From: Acidobacteriaceae bacterium dw_441
GTDB lineage: Bacteria; Acidobacteriota; Terriglobia; Terriglobales; Acidobacteriaceae
Length of the DNA stretch: 64,000 nt
Direction of reading: 5' to 3'
Assembly: GCA_018449715.1 (NCBI GenBank)
Contig: JAAVVA010000002.1
Span: 62,001 to 126,000 of the forward strand
The translations under genes were made by a program, and so were the position numbers. This document shows positions 51,801-60,650 of the stretch, piece after piece; position 1 is the first letter of the stretch; each line of letters opens with the position of its first letter. The notes under the pieces were generated by a model. That model saw only the letters and a program-made list of their open reading frames with translations, did not search any database and was not told where the DNA came from.

Positions 51801-52554
51801 GCTCACCAGTGGAATACGGGGTAATTTGAGTCAGTATTGGCAATTCATCATAGGTGAGTCCATCCAGCAGGCGTCCAGCTTCGCTCTTTCGGACTCCTCC
51901 CCATTGTTTAAAGAAGAACGGGACATCTGACTCCCGACATTGCCGTTCGAGGGAGCGAACCCATTCAGAATGCATTGGCCTTGCGCCGGCTCCGCTTTCT
52001 CCGCCAACGATCATCCAGTGAATCTTCTTAAGGTTGAGCTTGCCTAGGTCTTCAAGCAGTGGTTCGATGGATAAAAATCGTACAGCCACACGAGCGCCCC
52101 GGAGCTGAGCGATCCGAGGCACGCCGTGTTTCCGGTTCTCAACACTGGTCCCCCACCAGATATGTTCGAACTTTGAGGCGAAGGTAAGCTTTGAATTAAG
52201 CAATCTTGCCATTCGGTCAGCACGCTTCGTAAGTACCTGAAATGTGTGCCAGTGAGCTTGAAGCATTACCTCGCAAACCTGAACGATGTAGTCATCCGGG
52301 ACTTCGGGATGAAACAGATCGCTCATCGAATTTACGAAGATCTTGCGCGGCTTCTTCCACTTCAAAGGGTCTGAAAGCTTTTCAGGTACAAGTCGTAGGT
52401 CGAAGCCTTGTTCGTATGGGTGTCCCGGCACTCCTCTGAAACGCTCAGCGAAGGTCTTGGCGTAGCAATGCTTACATCCAGGGCTGATCTTCGTGCAGCC
52501 CCGAACTGGATTCCATGTCGCGTCGGTCCATTCGATTGAAGACTTATCTGACAT
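51772..52554 (-). CDS. DUF5131/phage Gp37-Gp68 family (three-Cys-motif) protein
   Basis: 260 residues with GGAGG 5 nt upstream. The three Cys motif C20-C27-C30 (GCTKISPGCKHCYAK) resembles a radical-SAM cluster site. Further conserved parts are KKPRKIFVNSMSDLFHPEVPDDYI, QVLTKRADRM, WWGTSVENRKH, RFLSIEPLLEDLG, and HWMIVGGESGAGARPMH. It could modify nucleic acid or a protein together with TcmP downstream. The chemistry is not known. Confidence 0.88.
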   Translation of the reverse strand: MSDKSSIEWTDATWNPVRGCTKISPGCKHCYAKTFAERFRGVPGHPYEQGFDLRLVPEKLSDPLKWKKPRKIFVNSMSDLFHPEVPDDYIVQVCEVMLQAHWHTFQVLTKRADRMARLLNSKLTFASKFEHIWWGTSVENRKHGVPRIAQLRGARVAVRFLSIEPLLEDLGKLNLKKIHWMIVGGESGAGARPMHSEWVRSLERQCRESDVPFFFKQWGGVRKSEAGRLLDGLTYDELPILTQITPYSTGEHDGIRLSRS

Positions 52555-52723
52555 TTTCGCCTCCTGTTCGCCTAGACAGATACTATCAGTTTAGCTGCAA
52601 AGTGCACCATTTATGCAACAACACTATCCCAGCCGAACCCTTTTCGCCAGCCTCTACGATGTCGGAGCAAGGGTCGCCGATCCTCCATCGAAGCGTTGCT
52701 CCACTTACGAACCACGTCCATCC
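52555..52723. other. short intergenic gap
   Basis: Between the DUF5131 start and the partner-gene stop. It presumably carries the promoter of the DUF5131/TcmP pair. No repeat was seen. Confidence 0.3.
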
Positions 52724-53287
52724 CTATGCCTGGACGTGTGATTTAGCATGAACTGGTTCAGGCGTCGAAGTGACGAATCGAGGTACTTCGTAAACACTGT
52801 CTGGCTTTAAGCCGAACTGAAGACAGGCTTCAAGCACGCGCTGTGGCACGCCTCTCACTTCCTCCGGTTGACTCGTCAAAAAGACAATGGGCTTCTCGAA
52901 AGCTGGACGACTTGCACGAAGAAACTCCGAGAAATTGTTTACAAGAGCATCTGAATCTGAAGTTCCCATCGAAGTAGAAGTCAGATCCAAATAGGTGATC
53001 CTCTTCTTTTCAAATGCTTGAAAAGCGCTCCTGCGATCTAATCCGCCAATATCAAATCGTGGAGAAGCACGTAGCTCAATGACGTAAGATGGTTCCGCAA
53101 ATTCGACAATTTCACGAAATTCCTGCTCTGTAACGTCAGGAAAATGGATGAATATGACCATGCGGGGACGACGAGTTGGAAATAGTTCCCCTTGAGTGCC
53201 TTCCGCAACGAAATCCTTGCGCTCGATCTTTGCCCGGTGCAGCGCGGGTACAAGGCGGAGCTTGCTGGAATTTCCTTGATCAGACAT
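52724..53287 (-). CDS. unrecognised partner of the dCTP-deaminase-like gene
   Basis: 187 residues from ATG 53287; ATG 53293 adds two. It overlaps the deaminase gene by several nt, so it is translated from the same message. After a basic N-terminus it shows an alpha/beta pattern (RMVIFIHFPDVTEQEFREIVEFAE, YVIELRASPRFDIGGLDRRSAFQAF, ITYLDLTST, DALVNNFSEFLRASRPAFEKPIVFLTSQ, VLEACLQFGL) similar to a Rossmann-like or DUF488-like fold. No catalytic signature was recognised. It may be an immunity, sensor or regulator subunit. Confidence 0.6.
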   Translation of the reverse strand: MSDQGNSSKLRLVPALHRAKIERKDFVAEGTQGELFPTRRPRMVIFIHFPDVTEQEFREIVEFAEPSYVIELRASPRFDIGGLDRRSAFQAFEKKRITYLDLTSTSMGTSDSDALVNNFSEFLRASRPAFEKPIVFLTSQPEEVRGVPQRVLEACLQFGLKPDSVYEVPRFVTSTPEPVHAKSHVQA

Positions 53288-55031
53288 TCGCATTCACCCC
53301 TTCCAACTGTACCTCGATGTCGGACGGACTCAGCTTAGAAAGGTGCCAAGGCGTGCCCCATGAGGGCTCTTGGATTAGCATCTCGCCACTTTCCTTCTTT
53401 TTCAACTCGCGGTCCTTCATGAAAGCTCGTTCGTATAGGCGAGGTGAGATTCCGGAAAACGGGCGGATGAGTATTTTCGGCGCTGAGAGAGGCTCGGCGG
53501 CCGGCGGCCCTTCGCCCGAATCACGCAATTCATTAATTAACTTCCGTTGAGCATATTGGCTGGGGGGATACCAGCCCGAATGCACGATTTGAATCGAATC
53601 TTTGTGGAGCTTAAGAGCTTGGCTCTTCGGATACGGCTCGATGTATTGGACCTCATCGACCCCGGCAGCGACGATGTGCCGAGCACAATAGTGACATGGA
53701 AAGGTCGTTACGAAAAGCCTGGTCCCGACGAGCGATACACCTTTTCGTGCGGCAGACAGAAGCGCATCCATCTCGGCGTGAACGGCGCGACTGAATTCAA
53801 GAAGCGCCCCGACACGCGTCTTTCTCAACGCAGAAGATAGAGCGGAACGTTTCTTCTCAATCAATTCGCGCACCTCGGATTCTTTTTCTTCCGAGAACTC
53901 CTCTTTGAACGAAGTAATCAGATTCTCGATGATGTCACTCTGTGACCTCGTATTTCGGCAATAGCGCTCAACAGGATCAGCGAAGAAGGCACATCTGGAA
54001 TCCTGAGGTTCCTTTTCGAAGGATTCTCCATAGACTCCTCCACCAGCTCTCGGGACCTCATTAGTGCCGGTCGCTAATATGTTGCCGTTTGTATCGACGA
54101 CTGCTGCCCCAACTTGCCGCGACAAGCACGCGCTCTGCATTTGCGCACTGAAGGCATGGTACATCGCAGTCTCAGCGACCAGAGGACGAACGAGTTCGGC
54201 ATGGGTAACGATCTTGACCAGACGAGAAAGATTCTCGACTACCTCCCAGGATGGATTCGAAGAACGAACGTCGCCTCGATCCTCAGTGTTATCAATGAAG
54301 TAGTCCGCGAGGTGAAAAGCGTCGGCTACGTGTTGACCGTATTTTTGGTCAGCATCAGCGTCACGAGCCATGAACTTCTCGATGTCGCTCGGGTCGGGCT
54401 TTTCATACTTATCAGAAATTCGCTTTATTCTTCTCTCTTCTTCGCAAACAACACCCACAAGAACAAACGCCTGCGAGTAAACGCGGCGTAAGAGATTGAC
54501 TTCCTCCGGATGTCGAAGGGAGTCCAAGATGTATGCCCGTGGCTTGCCATCGGGCTTCACAGGGGTTCCTGGAACAGATTCCACGCCGATTTGCTTTGCC
54601 CTCGCAGCCTTAATCTTAATGGCGAATGCCCGAGCGATGGCTGCGTAATCTGGCGTATGCGCGCTGTTTTCTTCGGCGCGCATGTCGTCACCATAATCCT
54701 GAAGCATTCTGACCTTTTCTAGCGGTGATGTGCCATATTGACCTTTCCTCGGGCTGCCTTTCTTCTCGGCCCACTCGTTAATCACTTCGCGGGCCTTCAA
54801 TATGACCACTTCGTATTGTTGTCCCGCTGTTTGGCGCTCGCTGAGCAGATTACTGAGTTGAGTGGCAACGGTACTGGTTCCGGACCCGGCATGGCCGACG
54901 ACTGCAAACACGAGCTCATTTGATGCCGAAGCACCAATAATTGCTCTCGACGCTTGTTCTGGAGCTGGGCTGCCGACAATTCTGAAGGTCTGCTGTGCGG
55001 TGGACAACGTGCGCGCCTGCCCTTTCTTCAC
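53280..55031 (-). CDS. anti-phage dCTP/dCMP deaminase (P-loop plus deaminase)
   Basis: 583 residues from GTG 55031. The N-terminal P-loop kinase-like domain has GHAGSGTST at about 46-54 and continues to about 260 (SLRHPEEVNLLRRVY, EERRIKRI, DADQKYGQHVADAFHLADYFIDN). The C-terminal zinc cytidine-deaminase domain has HAEMDAL (His418, Glu420) and PCHYC (Cys446, Cys449), preceded by GNILATGTNEVPRAGGG. This two-domain layout matches the defence deaminases (AvcD-like) that deplete dCTP or dCMP on phage infection. A partner overlaps its 3' end. No AvcI-like RNA was identified. Confidence 0.85.
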   Translation of the reverse strand: MKKGQARTLSTAQQTFRIVGSPAPEQASRAIIGASASNELVFAVVGHAGSGTSTVATQLSNLLSERQTAGQQYEVVILKAREVINEWAEKKGSPRKGQYGTSPLEKVRMLQDYGDDMRAEENSAHTPDYAAIARAFAIKIKAARAKQIGVESVPGTPVKPDGKPRAYILDSLRHPEEVNLLRRVYSQAFVLVGVVCEEERRIKRISDKYEKPDPSDIEKFMARDADADQKYGQHVADAFHLADYFIDNTEDRGDVRSSNPSWEVVENLSRLVKIVTHAELVRPLVAETAMYHAFSAQMQSACLSRQVGAAVVDTNGNILATGTNEVPRAGGGVYGESFEKEPQDSRCAFFADPVERYCRNTRSQSDIIENLITSFKEEFSEEKESEVRELIEKKRSALSSALRKTRVGALLEFSRAVHAEMDALLSAARKGVSLVGTRLFVTTFPCHYCARHIVAAGVDEVQYIEPYPKSQALKLHKDSIQIVHSGWYPPSQYAQRKLINELRDSGEGPPAAEPLSAPKILIRPFSGISPRLYERAFMKDRELKKKESGEMLIQEPSWGTPWHLSKLSPSDIEVQLEGVNANV

Positions 55032-55323
55032 AACCGGTTGATTATCTGGAAGAGGGAGACGCCCGGCCGTCTGGGCGCTGTCCGGGTATGTCTGAAGAGC
55101 CAGCGCGGCAGATTACGGGCGCTCCAGTATCTCTTCGGACTATACAGGTGCTTGGACGGAGCAGGAAGAGTGATCGTTGGTCACGCTCCGTACGCCTGGT
55201 GCAGAAGCCTTTTAGCGGTGCATCGTATGCACCACTGCCACTGCCGCCACACCAGGGAACCGCAAAATTCAACCCTACATTAAATCCATCCGAGGTGCTA
55301 CGAGGGCCTTGGTGGAGGTTACC
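55032..55323. other. gene-free stretch between the defence operon and excisionase gene
   Basis: About 290 nt with divergent promoters expected for the deaminase operon (leftward) and the excisionase/integrase (rightward). A small RNA controlling the deaminase could lie here, but no structure was assigned. Confidence 0.35.
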
Positions 55324-55566
55324 GTGGGAAACGCCATCGAGCCTATCGAACCCTATATTGCCGCAGAGCGAGCCGCAGGGTTTCTATCGCTCTCTCGCAA
55401 GACGCTACTCAAACTCGCCCGCAAGGGGAAAGTTCCCGCTCATCCCGTGGGTGAGGGCCGCAGAAAGCTCTGGAGATTTCGACTTTCAGAACTCGATCGT
55501 TGGATACGGACAGAGGTAACATGGACCAGCGATCAGGGCCGTTGCAGGGAGAGGAAACTTCCATGA
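55324..55566 (+). CDS. excisionase-like HTH protein
   Basis: 80 residues from GTG 55324 (GGAGG 5 nt upstream); the TTG at 55309 would add five. MerR-like HTH_17 fold: YIAAERAAGFLSLSRKTLLKLARKGKVPAHPVGEGRRKLWRFRLSELDRWI. It ends 3 nt after the integrase start region begins, overlapping its 5' end. Its place next to the integrase suggests a role in excision of the element. Confidence 0.75.
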   Translation: MGNAIEPIEPYIAAERAAGFLSLSRKTLLKLARKGKVPAHPVGEGRRKLWRFRLSELDRWIRTEVTWTSDQGRCRERKLP

Positions 55567-56741
55567 AACGGTCTCAATATCAACTGGGTACGTTGTACCT
55601 CGAACCTCGCAAGAAGGGACACGCAGTCTGGGTCTTCCGCTGGCGCGAACCGGATGGGTTTGGCAAACGAAAGCTGCGCAAGCAGATCGTTGGCACAGTC
55701 CGGGAGCTTCACACACAGGCCGACGCACAGAGAGCAATCGAAGTGCTTCGGTCCAACGCCAATCGCTACACGATTGAGCAAGGCGGACCTCCGCAGACGG
55801 TCTCCAAACTTGTCGAGCACTACAAACTGAAGGAAATTCCGATGGACACGCACGAGGGCAAGACCAGGGGAACAAAACTCGTGTACAACAGCAATCTGAA
55901 GCTCTACGTTCTGCCGCGCTGGGGCGACTATCCGTTACGGAAGGTCACCAGCACGGAGGTGGAGGACTGGCTGAAGACGCTCCGGCATCTGGCTCCTCCG
56001 ACAAGGGCGAAGATCCGGAACGTGATGAGCACTGTCTTTCGTCATGCCATCCGCTGGGGCTGGCTGGGACAGCACGAAAATCCTATCGCGATGGTCCGGT
56101 GCAGCTCACGCCGCACACGGGTTCCGGAGACCCTCACGGCAGAGGAGTTCCGAGCGCTCTTCAAGATCCTGCCGGATCGTGAACGCGCTCTGGGCATCGT
56201 CTGCGCCACGACCGGCCTTCGCATCAGCGAGGTGCTGGGGCTGAAGTGGGAGGACATCGACTTCGAAGACATGTCGATGAACGTGCTTCGCTCGTACGCC
56301 GACGGAGCCATTGGCCCCTGCAAAAGCGAGGTCTCGCAACAGCCGGTACCGCTCGACGTCATCGCTGTGGAGGGGTTGCTGGAGTGGCGTTCGATCTGTG
56401 CCTACAGCGCCGACTCGGACTGGGCTTTCGCCAGCCATACGCTCTTCGGCAAACGCCCGATGTGGCCGGACAGCCTGCGGACGAAGTTCCTCCAGCCCGC
56501 GGCGAAGAAGGCCGGGATCACGAAGCGGATCGGCTGGCATACCTTCCGTCACACCTACTCCACTCTGCTTAAGGACAACGGGGAGGACGTGAAGGTGGTG
56601 CAGGAGTTGATGCGCCACGCCAATATCACCACGACGATGAACATCTATACGCATGCCCTGACGCCATCCAAACGGCGGGCGCAGAGCAAGGCAGTAGATG
56701 TGCTCTTCAACCGCCAACAACAACAGGTGGTAGTGCAGTGA
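55563..56741 (+). CDS. tyrosine-recombinase integrase
   Basis: 392 residues from ATG 55563; the long upstream frame is not needed. An N-terminal SAM-like core-binding domain (about 70-170, PLRKVTSTEVEDWLKTLRH) precedes the catalytic domain with Arg in ATTGLRISEVLGLKWEDI, His-x-x-Arg in WHTFRHTYSTLL and Tyr in MNIYTHAL. It lies 79 nt from the 3' end of tRNA-Val, the likely attachment site, so it should be the integrase of the element to the left. Confidence 0.92.
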   Translation: MKRSQYQLGTLYLEPRKKGHAVWVFRWREPDGFGKRKLRKQIVGTVRELHTQADAQRAIEVLRSNANRYTIEQGGPPQTVSKLVEHYKLKEIPMDTHEGKTRGTKLVYNSNLKLYVLPRWGDYPLRKVTSTEVEDWLKTLRHLAPPTRAKIRNVMSTVFRHAIRWGWLGQHENPIAMVRCSSRRTRVPETLTAEEFRALFKILPDRERALGIVCATTGLRISEVLGLKWEDIDFEDMSMNVLRSYADGAIGPCKSEVSQQPVPLDVIAVEGLLEWRSICAYSADSDWAFASHTLFGKRPMWPDSLRTKFLQPAAKKAGITKRIGWHTFRHTYSTLLKDNGEDVKVVQELMRHANITTTMNIYTHALTPSKRRAQSKAVDVLFNRQQQQVVVQ

Positions 56742-56820
56742 ACAGCACGTGTTCCCATACTGTTCCCACGCAATTCCAATCTGTTCCCAGATTTTGCGCT
56801 AAGTTATTGAAAATATATGG

Positions 56821-56892
56821 TGGGCGCAGCAGGATTCGAACCTACGACTTCCACCGTGTGAAGGTGGCACTCTACCGCTGAGTTATGCGCCC
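56821..56892 (-). tRNA. tRNA-Val (anticodon CAC), probable attachment site
   Basis: 72 nt on the minus strand. The acceptor stem GGGCGCA pairs with TGCGCCC, followed by discriminator A. The anticodon arm CCACC/GGTGG encloses a 7-nt loop TTCACAC with anticodon CAC (Val, GTG codons). The T-arm has GTTCGAATC. CCA is not encoded. Its 3' end faces the integrase, so the accessory element probably inserted in the 3' part of this gene and rebuilt it. A second copy of the 3' end was not found in the window. Confidence 0.9.
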
Positions 56893-57190
56893 TGCGATTC
56901 TCGCAGCCGGATCAGGAAAATCCAGCGAAGGGATGTATATAAGGATAACACTCCAGGCCCGCATTCCAAAATCCCTGGCAAATCATTGAATGCACAGGCT
57001 ATCCCATCATCCCGGTACTCCCCATGCCTCCGGGACGATACAATCACCACAACCTGCGAGTATGCCAGTTCCTCCCCATTCCGGCCCCCCGCGCTCCGAC
57101 TCGCACCTGCCAGACCGCCCTCCTTCCAACGCCGTCCCGCAAAATCCCGCAGAAGCGCAACCCAGAGCCGAAGATGGGGTTAGCACAAGT

Positions 57191-57841
57191 ATGGCAACGC
57201 TCGCTATCAGCCCGACGCTCCTCGAGAAGTCCCAGGCGGCCGAGCATCATCATGCCCCTGGCGATTTCGCCCAGATGGACGACGCCGCCATCATGCTCGA
57301 ACTACGCGCCGGCAACATGGCAGGCTTCGATTACCTGATCCAGAAGTATCGCAAGCCGATCATCCATTTCATGTTCCGCATGGTGCACAACCAGGCCGTC
57401 GCAGAAGAGCTTGCCCAGGAGGTCTTCCTCCGCGTCTACCGTTCGCGCGAGACCTACCGTGCCGAGGCACGTTTCAGCACCTGGCTCTACCGCATCGCCA
57501 CCAATCTCGGCGTCAACCACGCCCGCGACACCCGGTATGAGCGCACCGCCTCCACCGTCTACCTCGACGAGGTCGATTCCGAGACCGGCACCACGCCCGA
57601 CCTCGCCGACTCGACCCCTGGCGCCGAGTCCAACCTGCTTCGCAACGAGCGTCTCGAAGCCATCCGTCAGCACGTACTCGCCCTGCCCGAGCGTCAGCGC
57701 ATGGCCGTGCTCATGCACAAGTACGAAGGCATGGACTACAAACAGATCGGCGATGTTCTGAAGCTGAGCGAGTCCGCCACCAAATCACTGCTCTTCCGCG
57801 CTTACCAGACGTTGCGCGGAAAACTGAAGGATTTCATCTAG
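57191..57841 (+). CDS. ECF RNA polymerase sigma factor (RpoE-like)
   Basis: 216 residues from ATG 57191; the earlier in-frame start would add a Pro-rich stretch with no RBS. Sigma region 2 (about 60-120) has FDYLIQKYRKPIIHFMFRMVHNQAVAEELAQEVFLRVYRSRETY and FSTWLYRIATNLGVNHAR. Region 4 (about 165-210) has LPERQRMAVLMHKYEGMDYKQIGDVLKLSESATKSLLFRAYQTLRGKL. An anti-sigma gene follows by 64 nt, so activity is probably controlled by release from that protein. Confidence 0.93.
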   Translation: MATLAISPTLLEKSQAAEHHHAPGDFAQMDDAAIMLELRAGNMAGFDYLIQKYRKPIIHFMFRMVHNQAVAEELAQEVFLRVYRSRETYRAEARFSTWLYRIATNLGVNHARDTRYERTASTVYLDEVDSETGTTPDLADSTPGAESNLLRNERLEAIRQHVLALPERQRMAVLMHKYEGMDYKQIGDVLKLSESATKSLLFRAYQTLRGKLKDFI

Positions 57842-57905
57842 TTCTCTATGGCCCCTGTCCGTACATGAATACAGGCAGGGAGAAAGGATTTTGGAGAGAG
57901 TCACT

Positions 57906-58406
57906 ATGAACTGCCGCGACTGCCAATCCGCACTTCCGGATCTTTTGCTGGATCCGTCCGCCCCGTCGAACACCACGACCCGCGCCCACATCGACACCTG
58001 CGCCGAATGCCGCCAGGAGCTTGCAGAATTGCAGGCCACCATGTCTCTGCTCGACGCCTGGGAGGCCCCCGAACCCTCGGCCTACTTCGACCAGAAGCTC
58101 GCCGTCCGTCTTCGCGAGGAGCAGGAGAAAGCCCCTGCCGGCTGGTTCGAGCGCCTTCGCACCCGGTTGCTCTTCAACACCGGACGCCAGTTCCGTCCCG
58201 CGCTCGCCGGTGCGCTCGCTCTCGTTCTGCTGGTCGGTGGCGGCACCTTCGCCAATCTCTCCAGCCTGCACCTCGGCAACACTCCACAGGCTTCGGCCAC
58301 CGTGGACGATCTGGAGATCCTCGACCGCAACGATCAGGCTCTCCAGACGATGGACCTGCTCCTCGACGATGCGACGGACGATGCTTCGGCCGTTCCCGCA
58401 ACCTAG
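57906..58406 (+). CDS. zinc-finger anti-sigma factor
   Basis: 166 residues from ATG 57906 (GGAGAG upstream; a TTG at 57891 is in frame). The zf-HC2 domain (1-45) has C3, C6 (MNCRDCQSALPDLLLD) and H-x-x-x-C-x-x-C (HIDTCAEC). A membrane helix follows near 100-118 (ALAGALALVLLVGGGTF). The acidic C-terminus (TMDLLLDDATDD) is probably periplasmic. It binds the ECF factor upstream and releases it on a signal that is not evident here. Confidence 0.88.
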   Translation: MNCRDCQSALPDLLLDPSAPSNTTTRAHIDTCAECRQELAELQATMSLLDAWEAPEPSAYFDQKLAVRLREEQEKAPAGWFERLRTRLLFNTGRQFRPALAGALALVLLVGGGTFANLSSLHLGNTPQASATVDDLEILDRNDQALQTMDLLLDDATDDASAVPAT

Positions 58407-58497
58407 GGCTATCCAGGCCGATACTTCTCCTTCTCCGGAAAGGGTCGAACGCAGTAATCTTCTATCAAGGAAAGCGCCCTTAGGTGCGCTTCGAATT

Positions 58498-59115
58498 ATG
58501 TCTCTGTACGTCACAATCCGCCGCGCCCTCACCACCGCACCCGCGGCGGCGCTGCTGGCTGCCCTTTGCATTTCGGCGGTGGCCCAGCAGAACAATGCCG
58601 GACAGAGACCCGCTCCCCGCATGGCTCCTCCGCCGCAGCACAGCCCGGGCATGTACCCCGGGCAGAGCCCGCACCTGCAGCAGTGGATGGAGAGCCACCG
58701 CAGCCTCACCCCCGAGCAGCAGCAGAGGGCCCTCAGCCGCGAACCCGGCTTCCGCGACCTGCCGCCCGAAACCCAGCAGCGGATGCGCGACCGCCTCACG
58801 CAGCTCAACAACATGCCGCCCGAGCGCCGCCAGCGCCTGCTCGAACACAACGAGGCAATCGCACGCCTCGCGCCCGAGCAGCGCCAGCAGTTCCGCAGTG
58901 CGATGGACCAGTTCAAGGGGCTTCCTCCGGACCGCCGCCGCGAGGTCGCCCGCGCCTTCCGCGAACTTCGCCAGACCCCCGAGCCGCAGCGCCAGTCCAT
59001 GCTGAACTCCGGTCGCTACCGCCAGTTCTCCGACCAGGAGCGCAACGCCCTCTCAAACCTTCTCACAGTCGAGCCGTACCTCCCGCTGCGCCGCCCCGGT
59101 AACACCCCGGAGTAG
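58498..59115 (+). CDS. DUF3106 domain periplasmic protein
   Basis: 205 residues. A signal peptide ends near ISAVAQ, about 28-30. The mature part is rich in Gln, Arg and Pro with repeated L(S/T)PEQQ-type helices (LTPEQQQRALSREPGF, LPPETQQRMRDRLTQLN, LPPDRRREVARAFRELR), the pattern of DUF3106. It probably folds as a chain of helices and may be a periplasmic sensor or chaperone partner of the upstream sigma/anti-sigma pair. Function is not established. Confidence 0.85.
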   Translation: MSLYVTIRRALTTAPAAALLAALCISAVAQQNNAGQRPAPRMAPPPQHSPGMYPGQSPHLQQWMESHRSLTPEQQQRALSREPGFRDLPPETQQRMRDRLTQLNNMPPERRQRLLEHNEAIARLAPEQRQQFRSAMDQFKGLPPDRRREVARAFRELRQTPEPQRQSMLNSGRYRQFSDQERNALSNLLTVEPYLPLRRPGNTPE

Positions 59116-59299
59116 CCTCTCCTCGTCCTTGACTCGACCTCTCCCCCGGCCTATCCTTTAAATAGGATGTACACGCTCTCCATCTTCTGTTGTCGCTGTT
59201 GCCGCTCCTAAGCTGGCCAGCGCAGAGGCGTGTCCGCGCTTGATCCTCAAAGCGCCCCCTGCATATCCCCCACATACAACTTAAGAATCGAGTCTTCTC

Positions 59300-60583
59300 A
59301 TGAGATTCCCTGCCGGAAAGCTGCTTATTGCGGCTGCTTCCCTTCTGTTCAGCATCCCTTCCTTCGCCGCGTCCTCTTCGTTCGACGGCACCTGGGAGGG
59401 CACCGCTTCCTACCGCGGCCACGAGGTTCCCCTTCGTCTCCAGATCACCGGAGCTCCCTCTTCCATTCACGCCGCCCTGCTCAACGGAGCGGAGAAGTCC
59501 CCCGCCTCCTCCGCCACCCTTCAGGACGGCAAGCTCCTGCTCAACTTCAACTACTTCGCCCGCACCCTTGAGGCGACGCTCTCCGGCGACCAGCTCTCCG
59601 GAACCTTCGGCTCCACAGTCGCGCCCGGACCGCACTCTCTTCCGCGCATCCCCATCTCCCTTCATCGCTCAGCCGCCGTTTCACCCGCGTCCGGTCCTGA
59701 TATCCACGGCGACTGGGAGATCGCCGTCGCCAGCAACAAGGGCGAGTCCGCCTGGCAGCTCCGCATCGCTCCCGCCCGCAAGGACGCCGCTCCCGCCGCG
59801 ATCCGCGCCGTCATCCAGCGCATCGACGGCGACACCGGCTCCCTCTACGGCACGTGGGACGGCAAGCAGTACAACGTGAGCCACTTCACCGCCTCCGGTC
59901 CGGCGCTTTACTCCCTCGTGCCGCAGCCCGACGGCACCCTCCTCGTCTCGAACCTCCTCGCCACCGAGGCCCAGAAGGCGCAGTCCCGCGACCTCGTCGC
60001 CCGCCGCCCCGCCGAGGCCCGCAAGGAGAACCTCGCCGCCCCCACCGCCTCGACCGACCAGACCCGCATCAAGGATCCCTCGGCCCCCTTCACCTTCAGC
60101 TTCCCGAACCTCGCGGGCAAGCAGGTCTCCAGCACCGACCCTGAGTTCCGCGACAAGGTCGTGATCGTGGCCATCGGCGGCTCCTGGTGCCCCAACTGCC
60201 ATGACGAGGCTCCCTTCCTCGAGAGCCTCTACAAGCAGTTCCACGGCAAGGGGCTTGAGGTCGTTGATCTCAGCTTCGAAGAAGAGGATCAGCTTCACGA
60301 CCCCACACGCCTGCGCGCCTTTATCCAGCGTTACGGCATCACCTACCCCGTTCTGGTCGCCGGAACCCCGGACGAGCTGAACGAAAAGATTACCCAGGCC
60401 GACCACCTTAACTGCTGGCCGACCTCATTCATCCTTGGCCGCGACGGACGCGTCCGCGAGATCCATGCCGGATTCGCCGGACCCGCCAACCCGCAGGCCC
60501 ACGAGGATCTGAAGCACGAGGTCACCTCGCTGGTAGAAAAGCTCCTCTCAGAGCCCGTTCCCACCCAGCGAGCCTCCTTCTAA
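59300..60583 (+). CDS. TlpA-like thioredoxin-fold protein with N-terminal beta domain
   Basis: 427 residues. A signal peptide covers about 1-24 (PSFAASSSF). Residues about 25-240 form beta-rich domains (FDGTWEGTASYRGHEVPLRL, HGDWEIAVASNKGESAWQLRI). The C-terminal thioredoxin/AhpC-TSA domain has the active site SWCPNCHDEAPFL (Cys297, Cys300) and the cis-Pro-like NCWPTSFIL. It is an exported thiol-disulfide oxidoreductase, perhaps for cytochrome or envelope redox balance. It is followed by a strong terminator. Confidence 0.88.
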   Translation: MRFPAGKLLIAAASLLFSIPSFAASSSFDGTWEGTASYRGHEVPLRLQITGAPSSIHAALLNGAEKSPASSATLQDGKLLLNFNYFARTLEATLSGDQLSGTFGSTVAPGPHSLPRIPISLHRSAAVSPASGPDIHGDWEIAVASNKGESAWQLRIAPARKDAAPAAIRAVIQRIDGDTGSLYGTWDGKQYNVSHFTASGPALYSLVPQPDGTLLVSNLLATEAQKAQSRDLVARRPAEARKENLAAPTASTDQTRIKDPSAPFTFSFPNLAGKQVSSTDPEFRDKVVIVAIGGSWCPNCHDEAPFLESLYKQFHGKGLEVVDLSFEEEDQLHDPTRLRAFIQRYGITYPVLVAGTPDELNEKITQADHLNCWPTSFILGRDGRVREIHAGFAGPANPQAHEDLKHEVTSLVEKLLSEPVPTQRASF

Positions 60584-60605
60584 GAGACTCGCAACAAAAA
60601 AGCAA

Positions 60606-60640
60606 AATGCCCGGACAAAAGTCCGGGCATTTTCATTCGC
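60606..60640. terminator. bidirectional rho-independent terminator
   Basis: AATGCCCGGAC (60606-60616) and GTCCGGGCATT (60621-60631) form an 11-bp stem with an AAAA loop, followed by TTTC on the + strand and preceded by an A-rich run that serves the minus strand. It separates the convergent genes ending at 60583 and 60651. Confidence 0.93.
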
Positions 60641-60650
60641 GGCACCAAAA

